This document shows, one piece after another, positions 1 to 6,796 of a DNA stretch of 22,823 nucleotides. This DNA is from a virus. A program made the translations under genes and the position numbers. Under the pieces are notes generated by a model. The model saw nothing but the letters and a program-made list of their open reading frames with translations, was not told where the DNA came from and made no database searches. The DNA lies in IMG/VR virus record IMGVR_UViG_3300007512_000217, positions 1-22,823 of that record. The stretch is one strand, 5' to 3'. Each line of letters begins with the position of its first letter. Position 1 is the first letter of the stretch.

Positions 1-126
1 AGAAGCGCCTGTAGGACCAGAAGCACCTGATATACCGGACTTACCGGAAGCACCAGAAGCGCCTGTAGGACCAGAAGCACCTGATATACCGGACTTACCG
101 GAAGCACCAGAAGCGCCTGTAGGACC
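1..126 (-). repeat. 54-bp tandem repeat coding Gly-X-Y units
   Basis: Positions 1-54 and 55-108 are identical, and 109-126 repeats the first 18 bases. One unit encodes 18 residues (six Gly-X-Y triplets). Perfect identity at the DNA level indicates recent duplication or slippage, so repeat number probably varies between relatives and may be collapsed in assembly. Confidence 0.9.
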
Positions 127-345
127 TGTAGGACCCTGAGCTCCAACTTCGGTTTCCCAAGAAGTTGTAGATGAATTATAAACTTTTATCTGATTATTAG
201 TTGTATCATACCATATCCATCCGTCTTGTGGACTAGATGGAGCGGTGGCACTTGCAAAATGGTCCTTAGGCGCGTAGCTACTTTGCGCTTCCGCTTCTGT
301 TAGTACATCTGCACCAATAATCTGACTAGCTTTTAATTTAGGCAT
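1..345 (-). CDS. Collagen-like fibre protein, N-terminal part (runs off left edge)
   Basis: The start ATG at 345 follows a GGAG Shine-Dalgarno site seven bases upstream. Residues 1-67 are a non-repetitive N-terminus (begins MPKLKASQIIG) with a Trp/Tyr-rich stretch (DGWIWYDTTNNQIKVYN) typical of a small beta domain found in phage fibre and appendage proteins. From about residue 68 the chain turns into uninterrupted Gly-X-Y triplets (GPTGASGASGKSGISGAS units), which fold as a collagen-like trimer in phage fibres. The C-terminal receptor-binding end lies outside the window. It is the last gene of the fibre module in reading direction. A virion fibre or surface decoration role is inferred from the Gly-X-Y repeat and the neighbours; the exact position on the particle is unknown. 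Confidence 0.8.
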   Translation of the reverse strand, partial: MPKLKASQIIGADVLTEAEAQSSYAPKDHFASATAPSSPQDGWIWYDTTNNQIKVYNSSTTSWETEVGAQGPTGPTGASGASGKSGISGASGPTGASGASGKSGISGASGPTGAS

Positions 346-362
346 CTATAACTCCAAATACT

Positions 363-716
363 TTACTTTTTCTTCTTTTGAACGCGTTTCTTCCTAACAG
401 CTGCTGCTGTTGAAACAGGTTTTTTAGAATTTTTTAATTCTTGTGCTTTTGTTTTATATCCATCTTCAAATCCACTTTGCTTGGCAGATTCTACTTCTCG
501 ATCAAAAGCATCATTTAGAGCAGATAGCAATCCTGTCATAAACTCAAGAGATTTTTCAATCTCAAAAATTTTCATCAGCTGTTTCTCTTTGTTTAACTCA
601 AGAATTGCTAGCTGCCCTTTTAATGTTACAATATTACTATCAATTGCTTGCAAGGTTTCATGCTGTTTCTGTAACTCAGCTTTTTTTCCTTCAAATATAT
701 TTTCATGATAAGTCAT
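363..716 (-). CDS. Coiled-coil protein with basic tail, probable virion component
   Basis: A 117-residue protein of unrecognised family. Residues about 5-65 are heptad-like and rich in Lys, Glu and Leu, predicting a long coiled coil (EGKKAELQKQHETLQ, then NKEKQLMKIFEIEKSLEF). The last 20 residues are strongly basic, ending in RKKRVQKKKK, which suggests contact with nucleic acid or an acidic partner. It sits between two fibre genes, so an oligomeric fibre-attachment or chaperone-like role is possible, but nothing shows this directly. There is no clear Shine-Dalgarno site before the ATG at 716. It ends in TAA. Confidence 0.7.
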   Translation of the reverse strand: MTYHENIFEGKKAELQKQHETLQAIDSNIVTLKGQLAILELNKEKQLMKIFEIEKSLEFMTGLLSALNDAFDREVESAKQSGFEDGYKTKAQELKNSKKPVSTAAAVRKKRVQKKKK

Positions 717-746
717 ATTTATTTTTGGTTACTTATTAATTACTTA

Positions 747-1820
747 CTACGCCATTGGTCCCCATAACATTATTTCATCGCCTGATTCCAAACTAAAATC
801 TAGTTCACTAGCATTAAATGTTATATCTATGTCGTTAACATTGTCTACAATACTAGTGATAGCAGCTAGTTCCACCGCCATCCCATTTACAAATGCAAGC
901 CACTGACTTTTATCAGATGCAGTTCCTGTACTATGGAAAGAGTCATGAATATTTTTAGATGATACTTTAGCAACTGTTCCGCTAACATACGCAGCTGGTG
1001 CATTAGTTAGACTGTTTACCCATGCTATTTCAGGTATAGTGACATTAGTTCCTGTTGAGCTTGCTACTTCGCCTGTGGAAGCTGTATAACTTAGGTTTGT
1101 AGCGACGTTTACCTGAGCTCCAGAATCTACACCGTCTAACTTATCTTTGTCTGTATCAGACATAAGACCGGGGTTAGTTCCGTCTGCTTCAGGAAGAGTT
1201 ACATCAGTTCCAGTAGAACTGGTTAAGACTCTTGTAGAAGCTGTGTACCCTAAATTCGTATCGACGTTTACTTCTGCTCCAGAAGCTATTCCTGCGAACT
1301 TAACAGCATCCGCATCAGCCATAAGGCCTCCTGTTGTTCCTGTTATTTCTGCTATTGGGCTTGTATACGTAGGAGCTGCTCCTGTGTAAATACGGGATTC
1401 AGACCCTGACACACCTGCAATCCACTCTGTCGCAGACTCGTCCCAAATTAAACTTGCATCTGTAGAGCCATTACGTCCTACATGTATACCAGCATCTGCT
1501 CCAGTGTTAGCTGTGCCGTCTGTGTAGTTAATCTGCATTATCGGGTCAGCGATTTGGATAACTGTAGAATCAATAGTTGTGGTAGTTCCTTGAACATCAA
1601 GATCCCCCCAAACTTTTAAATCCTTTGTTGCTCCATTACTACCGACCTCAACATTTGCAGTAAATATATTGTCAGCCAACTGATTTAATTGTGCGGCTGT
1701 TGCTGTGACCTCGGTGCTGTCGATCTGTAGAGTGTTTACGTCTAAAGTACCATTAACAGTTAAGGTATCAGCTGCATCCACAGTTAAATTAGTTTGCCTA
1801 CTTAAATCAATTAAAGGCAT
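747..1820 (-). CDS. Tail fibre / appendage protein with internal repeats
   Basis: A 357-residue Thr/Ser/Asp/Ala-rich protein without cysteine, as is usual for fibres. The N-terminus (about 15-90) reads like a beta-helical fibre shaft (TLTVNGTLDVNTLQIDS, then LKVWGDLDVQGTTTTIDSTV). The centre holds two copies of a roughly 50-residue unit: GLMADADAVKFAGIASGAEV at about 165-185 and GLMSDTDKDKLDGVDSGAQV at about 218-238, each followed by a VNVxTNLxYTAST stretch. The 'GLMSxxDKxKLDGIxxGA' motif is common in tail fibres of many phages. A GGAGG site lies 9 bases before the ATG at 1820. It ends in TAG. The fibre assignment rests on composition and motif; receptor specificity cannot be read from it. 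Confidence 0.8.
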   Translation of the reverse strand: MPLIDLSRQTNLTVDAADTLTVNGTLDVNTLQIDSTEVTATAAQLNQLADNIFTANVEVGSNGATKDLKVWGDLDVQGTTTTIDSTVIQIADPIMQINYTDGTANTGADAGIHVGRNGSTDASLIWDESATEWIAGVSGSESRIYTGAAPTYTSPIAEITGTTGGLMADADAVKFAGIASGAEVNVDTNLGYTASTRVLTSSTGTDVTLPEADGTNPGLMSDTDKDKLDGVDSGAQVNVATNLSYTASTGEVASSTGTNVTIPEIAWVNSLTNAPAAYVSGTVAKVSSKNIHDSFHSTGTASDKSQWLAFVNGMAVELAAITSIVDNVNDIDITFNASELDFSLESGDEIMLWGPMA

Positions 1821-1839
1821 AATTTACTTCCTCCGTTGT

Positions 1840-2247
1840 TTAGCTTGTTTGTTCTTTTTGAAAGTATACACCGATCAAGTCACTTTCAACTAAGTTAATA
1901 CTGCCACCATTACTCGTATTGTGGATAACTATAAAATCATCTCCAATATGGAAATCGGTTGGTGCAGTGATTGTTGTTTGGTTTGTATGAGATAAATAAT
2001 AAACCCCATTAACAATGACCAAAATTGATCCATTTCTTATTGTTTCCCCTGTATTTAAAGATATCATAAACTTGTCTCCAAAAGAATCTGAAATCTTATT
2101 AGTAACTAGTAGTCTTTCAAAATATTGTGCGTTTTCAATTACTAAGTCGTCAATACGAGACTCTAAAATAGCATCATTATTATTCCATGTTACTCGGCCT
2201 TGATTAAAATCATCGCTAGTTTCAACTGTATTTACTCTGTCGGGCAT
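1840..2247 (-). CDS. Small beta-rich virion protein, fibre module
   Basis: A 135-residue protein of no family I recognise. Residues 1-45 contain a polar helical segment (NNNDAILESRIDDLVIENAQY), followed by alternating hydrophobic strands (ETIRNGSILVIVNGVYYLSH and DFHIGDDFIVIHNTSNGG). Such a helix plus beta layout is common in small fibre-base or baseplate proteins. Its ATG overlaps the TAA of the preceding gene (TAATG at 2245-2249), implying translational coupling with the FN3/zinc-ribbon protein. The next gene begins 20 bases downstream. Confidence 0.65.
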   Translation of the reverse strand: MPDRVNTVETSDDFNQGRVTWNNNDAILESRIDDLVIENAQYFERLLVTNKISDSFGDKFMISLNTGETIRNGSILVIVNGVYYLSHTNQTTITAPTDFHIGDDFIVIHNTSNGGSINLVESDLIGVYFQKEQTS

Positions 2248-3035
2248 TACTGTAAATTAACCTCGTATACTTCATCCTCTAGAGAAATTTTACTTGCTTG
2301 AATAATCTGCTCTATAACAAACCCATATACTTCCTTAGTTCTAATGGACTTTACCATTCAACGTGTGTTGCGCTCATCAACCACCACATCTTTTATCTGA
2401 AGAGGCGGGTAATTTAAAGTAGTGATCATAGTATCTGAAGGGCGTCAGTCTCCAAACATATTAATTTGATTATACTTTGGAGAAGGTGTTACAAGAGCTT
2501 TAAAAGTAATTGGATCAAAATACCCATCTATCCAACCTGTTCCATCACATACATCACAATCATCATATTTAATTCGGTATAAAGTTTCATCCCAACACTC
2601 TGTACAGTGTTGGCCTCAAGAGCGTCTTTTTAAAAGCGTTAAAGTTCTGCCAGAATGCTTTTCAAGTACAAGTTTTTTACGTCTGATAATTTCTCTATGA
2701 TGCTTATTTGTAGTAAGATCTTGTAAATATACTGGAGGCTCTGGGTAAACTTCTGACTCACCTGTGGAAGTATGCTTTACTTTAAACTTGTAATACCACA
2801 ATCTATCTGGGTGATGTAATCCAGATAAAGTCGTATCAGAATAGGAATATGCAGTAGAAGAAACGCCTGAAGCTACTAAATCGTACTCAGAAATATTAGA
2901 GCTAGGTGCTTCACACCTATACACATCTATACTATAATCGGAAAAAGTTTCACTAGGGGAAGATTCGAATGACCAAGTAAGATCTAAACTATCTGGATTA
3001 TATGAGTGTACATCTAAAGTCTCAAGAACTATCAT
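2247..3035 (-). CDS. FN3-like/zinc-ribbon virion protein, probable neck or tail-junction protein (three TGA=Trp codons)
   Basis: Read with TGA=Trp this is a 262-residue protein; with the standard code it would stop after 139 residues. Residues about 5-105 resemble a fibronectin type III domain (LDLTWSFESSPSETFSDYSI, later LWYYKFKVKHTSTGES). A basic linker leads to a four-Cys zinc ribbon, C144-x2-C147 and C160-x2-C163 followed by DGTGWIDGYF. The last 100 residues are mixed alpha/beta. TGA codons are at 2616-2618 (residue 140, RRSW), 2445-2447 (residue 197, FGDWRPS) and 2358-2360 (residue 226, NTRWMVKSI). I recall similar 'CxxCWD...CxxCxGTGxxGGY' proteins in structural modules of other large phages, but cannot name a family with certainty. 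Its place between an adaptor-like protein and fibre proteins suggests the neck or tail attachment region. Confidence 0.8.
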
Positions 3036-3042
3036 GACACTC

Positions 3043-3543
3043 TTACCAGATTATATCATCATTGTTGGAAAGGAGTCCGTACTCGGACCCAACTCCGCCA
3101 TACGCATCATCTACGTTACTACCTAGTTTCAAAGCTTGTAGCCCACGAACATACTTATTGATAAGTACGTTATAATAGTTAATATACCTTCCGTACTTAT
3201 CCATGTCCTGAACTGTTACTCCCCCGCCGTCATTATAAGTGAGAGTGTTTCTGGAAGATATTATTCCTTTAGAAGTTAGTACTTGTAAAACAGCCCCATA
3301 CTTCAATAAATTTCAGCTGGGGACTTCAGAAAATTTTAACCAGTTTGTTGCCGGTAGAAACTCATAGTTCATTTCGTCCAAAGCATCTTGAAGAAAATGA
3401 TATAGCTCAATGTCTGTAGACTCTTTTGTCTGGTCTAAAACATTTAAAGCTTCTGTGTCTCCTAACCATGTACGTAGTCGATTAACATATAATTGATCCT
3501 CAAAAGGGATCATATCTAACATTAGCTGCTGTCTATTAGGCAT
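3043..3543 (-). CDS. Probable head-tail adaptor or neck protein (one TGA=Trp codon)
   Basis: A 166-residue protein when TGA at 3313-3315 is read as Trp77 (EVPSWNLLKYGAVL). The two halves are in the same frame and no start codon with a ribosome site exists for the second half. It is mostly helical: an acidic N-terminal half (FEDQLYVNRLRTWLGD; DIELYHFLQDALDEMNYEF) and a Tyr-rich C-terminal half (DMDKYGRYINYYNVLINKY) ending in a glycine-rich tail. Size, helix content and position just after the capsid operon fit head-tail connector proteins, but this is inference. GGAGG lies 9 bases before the ATG at 3543. The start overlaps the end of the preceding gene by 8 bases. Confidence 0.75.
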
Positions 3544-3913
3544 TGTCGTAATCCTCCAGAATAACTATAGTTACTCCTCCATTAGTGGGGACTGTGAGTT
3601 TATCACTATTTGTATAAGTTATTTGGAACTCTCCTAGAAAAGCTCCTGCGGTGTTAGTATCACTACTGACTCATGAATACCTAAGGCGTCCATCTGACCC
3701 ATTGGCATTATTACTATCTGCAGCTGGTAGTAAGGTAATATTAGAACTAGTGTTCACCTTTATAGAGGATCCTTCTGCACTTATCATAGTAAACTTAACT
3801 TCTTGAATTTCTGGTCCACTGAGGTCTATCGGAGACCCATCAACCCCGTATAATACAACATCCAAAAAAGGTCTTGTATCATTTCGTTTCATATATATTG
3901 TACTCGTGGCCAT
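3536..3913 (-). CDS. BppU-like N-terminal domain protein, baseplate/fibre (one TGA=Trp codon)
   Basis: A 125-residue protein. The whole length fits the beta-sandwich domain at the N-terminus of phage baseplate upper proteins (BppU-like): an initial 'IYMKRNDTRPFLDVVLY' strand, 'DGSPIDLSG', a strand 'EVKFTMIS', then the typical closing motif 'G-x-L-R-Y-x-W-x-x-x-D-T-x-x-x-G-x-F-x-G-E-F' and a final 'VTIVILED' strand. The Trp of this closing motif (residue 81) is encoded by TGA at 3671-3673, one of the best arguments that TGA is Trp here. With the standard code the protein would lose its last third. GAGGA lies before the ATG at 3913. It ends in TAA, overlapping the next gene by 8 bases. Baseplate or fibre-anchor function is inferred from the domain. 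Confidence 0.8.
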
Positions 3914-3929
3914 AACTTTTCCTCTATAC

Positions 3930-4217
3930 CTAAATACTTGTGATAGTAGTTTGTTTACTTTCGACTTCTAGTTCAGTTTCTAAAGTATCTAATAACTCTA
4001 AGCGAGCAGCTACTATACTACCTACCTCTATTTCCATGGCTTTATAATTATCTATCGGAAATATTCCAAAGACAAGTTCACCAAAAGTCATATCAGCAAA
4101 ATCGGAGCTGAACGAAAGAGAGCTTCCTCAGCCCCCCTCTGGAGATATAGGGAATACTTGTGGGTCTTCTCCCATATCACGAATTATTTGTAAGTAGTTG
4201 TCCGGTAGCTGTAGCAT
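3930..4217 (-). CDS. Small unknown protein, first gene of neck/fibre unit (one TGA=Trp codon)
   Basis: A 95-residue protein that appears only when TGA at 4128-4130 is read as Trp30 (PEGGWGSSLSF). It begins MLQLPDNYLQIIRDMGED and has an acidic, helical C-terminal half (VAARLELLDTLETELEVESK). No family is recognised. It fills the otherwise empty stretch between the capsid terminator and the BppU-like gene, has a 96-codon frame ending in TAG, and starts only six bases after a consensus -10 box, so its mRNA is probably leaderless. A later ATG at 4175 (residue 15) is the alternative start. Its position as first gene after the capsid suggests a connector or completion protein, but the sequence gives no proof. 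Confidence 0.7.
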
Positions 4218-4223
4218 CAATTA

Positions 4224-4252
4224 AATATACTCGAAATAAATCCTATAGTCAA
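4224..4252 (-). promoter_or_regulatory. Sigma-70-type promoter for neck/fibre genes
   Basis: Reading the minus strand, TTGACT (4252-4247) is followed after 17 bases by TATATT (4229-4224). Element match and spacing are close to ideal for sigma-70. The expected transcription start, about seven bases past the -10 box, falls on or next to the A of the ATG at 4217. It lies immediately after the capsid terminator. Confidence 0.85.
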
Positions 4253-4255
4253 GAT

Positions 4256-4289
4256 AAAAATAAAAAAGGGGCGCCCGAAGACACCCCTT
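4256..4289 (-). terminator. Rho-independent terminator after the major capsid gene
   Basis: On the minus strand a 10-bp stem (4289-4280 with 4275-4266; AAGGGGTGTC pairing with GGCGCCCCTT, two G-U pairs) closes a TTCG tetraloop bounded by C-G, an exceptionally stable loop in RNA. It runs into TTTTTTATTTTT. It is 35 bases past the capsid stop codon. Confidence 0.93.
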
Positions 4290-4323
4290 AAATTACACCT
4301 TATATGCTAAGTAAGCTAATCGA

Positions 4324-5247
4324 TTAAGATTTAGCTAAACTAATTTTAGCACAAGCGTCAGTATTACCAATACCGATACCTAAAGTTTCGTAAGCAGCAA
4401 AAGAAATAACATTCTTTTTCTTTTCAATCCAGAATTTTGTATCATTCAAGACATTAAAGTTACCTAAGAACTCTTGGCCAGCAAAAGCATACATGTAATG
4501 GTTTGAACCATCAGATAACAAATCAACTTTGTTTGAAACAATTAACTTACGGCCAAACAATGAAGAGTAAGAATATCCATTTACGGACATTTCAGCACCC
4601 ACTGCATCACCAACAGTTGTTGCATCCCACATGAAGAGTTTGTTAAACATTACTGTAGACATAAGAATAGTCTCAGCTCTTAACTCACTACCATCAAGTG
4701 TGTTAAACAAGGTTTCGAAAATATCTTTCTTAAACGCACCAGAAGCTTGCCAATCGCCGTTAGCGAAAGATGTGTTATTGCTTGAAGCAGTAACTGCAGC
4801 ATCTACTGTTGCGATGAAGTTTTTATCTTCGATTTTTTGAATATCTTTAACGCTGTTACGTTCAATTACTTCCGTAAGAGGCATCTCATATGCCAATAAT
4901 TCTTCTTCAGTTTTTTGGAAATCTTCTGAAGAGATCATGTAGAAAGGAATTTCGTAACGTTCGCCTTGCAAATAGTTTGCAGTAGGCTGTCCGCGAAAGT
5001 TAACAGTCATAGCCTTTGAATCTGGCTCGATGTCAACGATACGTACTAAACCATCATGATTTACAGAACGTTGTAAATCGGCTTTTGTCACATATTCAGG
5101 TTGAATTACTTTACGTGCGAAAGAAACTTCGCGTAGTTTTTGTCTGATAAAAGCAGACCCTTCCATTGCAACTTTTTCAAGTCCTTCAGAAGAGTTAAGC
5201 TTCTGAACAAACAATTCATTAATTGTACTTGCAGAAATATTACTCAT
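4324..5247 (-). CDS. Major capsid protein (HK97 fold)
   Basis: A 307-residue protein that should form the icosahedral shell. The N-terminal part contains the series typical of a large family of phage capsid proteins: 'FIRQKLREVSFARKVI', 'ADLQRSVNHDG', 'VDIEPDSKAMTVNFRGQP', 'ERYEIPFYMISSEDF' and 'AYEMPLTEVIERNSVKDIQ'. The C-terminal part (about 170-300) is the A-domain-like region with 'GRKLIVSNKVDLL' and 'LGIGIGNTDACAKISL'. AGGAG lies before the ATG at 5247 and the gene is followed by a strong terminator. An 'EGLEKVAMEGS' stretch at residues 21-31 resembles the N-terminal motif seen in many neighbouring proteins and could be near a maturation-cleavage site. No TGA codon occurs in it; it ends in TAA. 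Confidence 0.92.
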   Translation of the reverse strand: MSNISASTINELFVQKLNSSEGLEKVAMEGSAFIRQKLREVSFARKVIQPEYVTKADLQRSVNHDGLVRIVDIEPDSKAMTVNFRGQPTANYLQGERYEIPFYMISSEDFQKTEEELLAYEMPLTEVIERNSVKDIQKIEDKNFIATVDAAVTASSNNTSFANGDWQASGAFKKDIFETLFNTLDGSELRAETILMSTVMFNKLFMWDATTVGDAVGAEMSVNGYSYSSLFGRKLIVSNKVDLLSDGSNHYMYAFAGQEFLGNFNVLNDTKFWIEKKKNVISFAAYETLGIGIGNTDACAKISLAKS

Positions 5248-5263
5248 TATTATACTCTCCTAA

Positions 5264-5635
5264 TTAAACGGTTACAAATTCAAGGGTTCCAGCTGCTGCG
5301 TCATGCGCTACCGCATAAGCAACAACCACGCCGCTTCCGCCACCGTCTAACTTACCGTCAGTATCTGCATACAATGCAGCTCCAACAGCAGGTGTTCCGA
5401 CGAATTGGTCAGTAAGCGCTCTGTAATTACCATACATAAGTGTGATCTGGCCTGTCGCGTCAACGTCATAAGACCATTCACTATTATCATGCTCAGTCCA
5501 TACTGCGTAGCTAGCTGCGCCAGCTGCAATAGCTCCGTCAAACTTTACCCATGAGCCTTGTGTAAGGCCAGAAAGGGAAGCAGGTTCGACATCAAACCGA
5601 GAGATATTATTAATATCACTAAGAAGTTTTAACAT
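5264..5635 (-). CDS. Probable capsid decoration / head stabilisation protein
   Basis: A 123-residue beta-rich protein rich in Gly, Ala, Asp and Thr. The segments 'GSWVKFDGAIAAGAASYAVW', 'GQITLMYGNYRALTDQF', 'PAVGAALYADTDGKLDG' and 'GVVVAYAVAHDAAAGTLEFV' follow the pattern of small capsid-decorating proteins: a filled-in baseline value, then a 'G-x-x-V-A-x-A' turn and a final strand. It lies directly upstream of the capsid gene, where decoration proteins usually lie, 16 bases before the capsid start, and has a strong GGAGG site before its ATG at 5635. The assignment is by position and composition, not by a unique motif. Confidence 0.65.
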   Translation of the reverse strand: MLKLLSDINNISRFDVEPASLSGLTQGSWVKFDGAIAAGAASYAVWTEHDNSEWSYDVDATGQITLMYGNYRALTDQFVGTPAVGAALYADTDGKLDGGGSGVVVAYAVAHDAAAGTLEFVTV

Positions 5636-5656
5636 TTTGTGTCCTCCAAATGTTCA

Positions 5657-5989
5657 TTAATAGTTTTCTAAAAGTAGTCTAGTTAAAGGGTCAAGAGATC
5701 CGTCATCTTGAAGTTCATCACTGAGAGTTCCAAAAACGAAGCTATAGCTTCCTTCTTTTTGGAGTTCAATGGCCTTCTCAATAACCTCCAGCTCTTTAAG
5801 CGATTTCTCGCCAAGCTTTGTAAGCGTTGGAAACACTTCTTCAGCTGCTATACTGCCTTTCTTGTACAGTTCTGAAACAATCTCAGCAGATTTTTCCTTT
5901 ATAAAGAGCTCATCCTGCAAACCTTCTTTCTCTTCTTGAAGAGATCGAATTGCCGTTGCGGCTAATTTATTTAACTTTTCTTGTTCCAT
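5657..5989 (-). CDS. Helical small protein in head-assembly cluster
   Basis: A 110-residue, highly charged, helical protein that begins MEQEKLNKLAATAIRSLQEE and contains a likely coiled coil (LGEKSLKELEVIEKAIELQK). No family is recognised. The 'KLNKLA' start resembles the N-terminal 'ELxKxA' motif of neighbouring proteins. It lies between scaffold-like acidic proteins and the decoration-like protein, which suggests a head assembly or internal head role. The ATG follows the preceding stop by three bases (TAATATATG), so it is probably translated by coupling. It ends in TAA. Confidence 0.65.
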   Translation of the reverse strand: MEQEKLNKLAATAIRSLQEEKEGLQDELFIKEKSAEIVSELYKKGSIAAEEVFPTLTKLGEKSLKELEVIEKAIELQKEGSYSFVFGTLSDELQDDGSLDPLTRLLLENY

Positions 5990-5992
5990 ATA

Positions 5993-6451
5993 TTAGATAC
6001 CCATCTGCGGCACGCGTCCGCGTTTTAAGCCCTCAACAAAAAAATTTGCTGCAATTTGTTTCCTCTGTTCACGGTCAATACGCTCGTCATATTGGTGAAC
6101 CAGCATTCCTCCACCGATTGCTCCAGCTGAAGCAGCTAAAGCGCCTGATATTAGTTTGCCAATTGATCCAGGTTTCCCCTTCTCAATTTTGTTAGCTTTC
6201 GCTAAAAGTTTCTGTGTTTTATCATTTAATTTTGCCGCTTCATGAGCTCGTTGTGCACTTCGTAATGCTTTTTTAGCTTTTCATGTTTGGCCAAACACAC
6301 CTGTTTTCTCAATAGATGCTTGATCAGCTTCTATTAAATAGCTCGCGACTTTTTCTATATCATTTATAGAATAATTTGCAAACCTAGCAGACAAAAAATT
6401 ATCTGCTAGGTCTACATATTTATTTAAAATAGCGTAAGCTAATTTATCCAC
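5993..6451 (-). CDS. Small head-cluster protein with Gly/Ala-rich hydrophobic segment (one TGA=Trp codon)
   Basis: A 152-residue protein when TGA at 6281-6283 is read as Trp57 (FGQTWKAKKALRSAQRAHE). I place the start at GTG 6451, five bases after the TAA of the preceding gene, because the resulting start (VDKLAYAILNKYVDLADNFL) resembles the tandem-helix start of the adjacent paralogue-like proteins; a longer frame from ATG 6505 would overlap the preceding gene by 50 bases. Residues 40-100 are basic and helical. Near 101-122 is a Gly/Ala-rich hydrophobic helix (LISGALAASAGAIGGGMLV), followed by an Arg/Glu-rich stretch. No family is recognised. Virion membrane-interacting or internal head function is conceivable. 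Confidence 0.7.
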
Positions 6452-6455
6452 TGAA

Positions 6456-6794
6456 TTACTGTTCGTCAGTTTCGTCTGGCAAATTAGTTGCCAATTCTTC
6501 AACAAAAGAACGTGCCATAACCTGGCCAGCTTCTACGTATTCAGCAATTTTATCCATTGACTCTTCTTCTTCAATGTCTGCATCTAACATATAAGCAGCA
6601 AGTTTTACAACATCTTCTTCAGTGTAATCATTATCATATTCTTCAGCTAAGATTACGTCTGCAGCTTCTGCATATTTAGCAATAACTTCAACACGTTCAG
6701 CTACAACTGCTTCAGCTTCTTTTTGCATAGCTTCTTCAGCTGCTGCTTCTTCAGCTTTAGTATTCATATTTTCGTAAGTTTCTAGAAGTCCCAT
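6456..6794 (-). CDS. Acidic scaffold-like protein, shares C-terminal motif with upstream gene
   Basis: A 112-residue, strongly acidic helical protein (AEEAAAEEAMQKEAEAVVAE near the start). Near residue 90-105 it carries 'EAGQVMARSFVEELA', nearly the same as 'AQGRVMARAFMDELQ' in the preceding gene, so the two are probably related by duplication or both bind one partner through this helix. Position between maturation protease and capsid, acidity and helix content all fit a scaffold or prohead-core protein, which is inference. AGGA precedes the ATG at 6794, two bases past the preceding stop. No Trp and no Cys are present. Confidence 0.7.
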   Translation of the reverse strand: MGLLETYENMNTKAEEAAAEEAMQKEAEAVVAERVEVIAKYAEAADVILAEEYDNDYTEEDVVKLAAYMLDADIEEEESMDKIAEYVEAGQVMARSFVEELATNLPDETDEQ

Positions 6795-6796
6795 TA

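Noticed and set aside
6281-6505. ATG at 6505 as start of the 5993-6451 gene
   Set aside because: It would overlap the acidic scaffold-like gene by 50 bases and the extra residues (MLKNWQLICQTK) look like a shadow of that gene; GTG 6451 directly after the stop is more plausible, though not certain.
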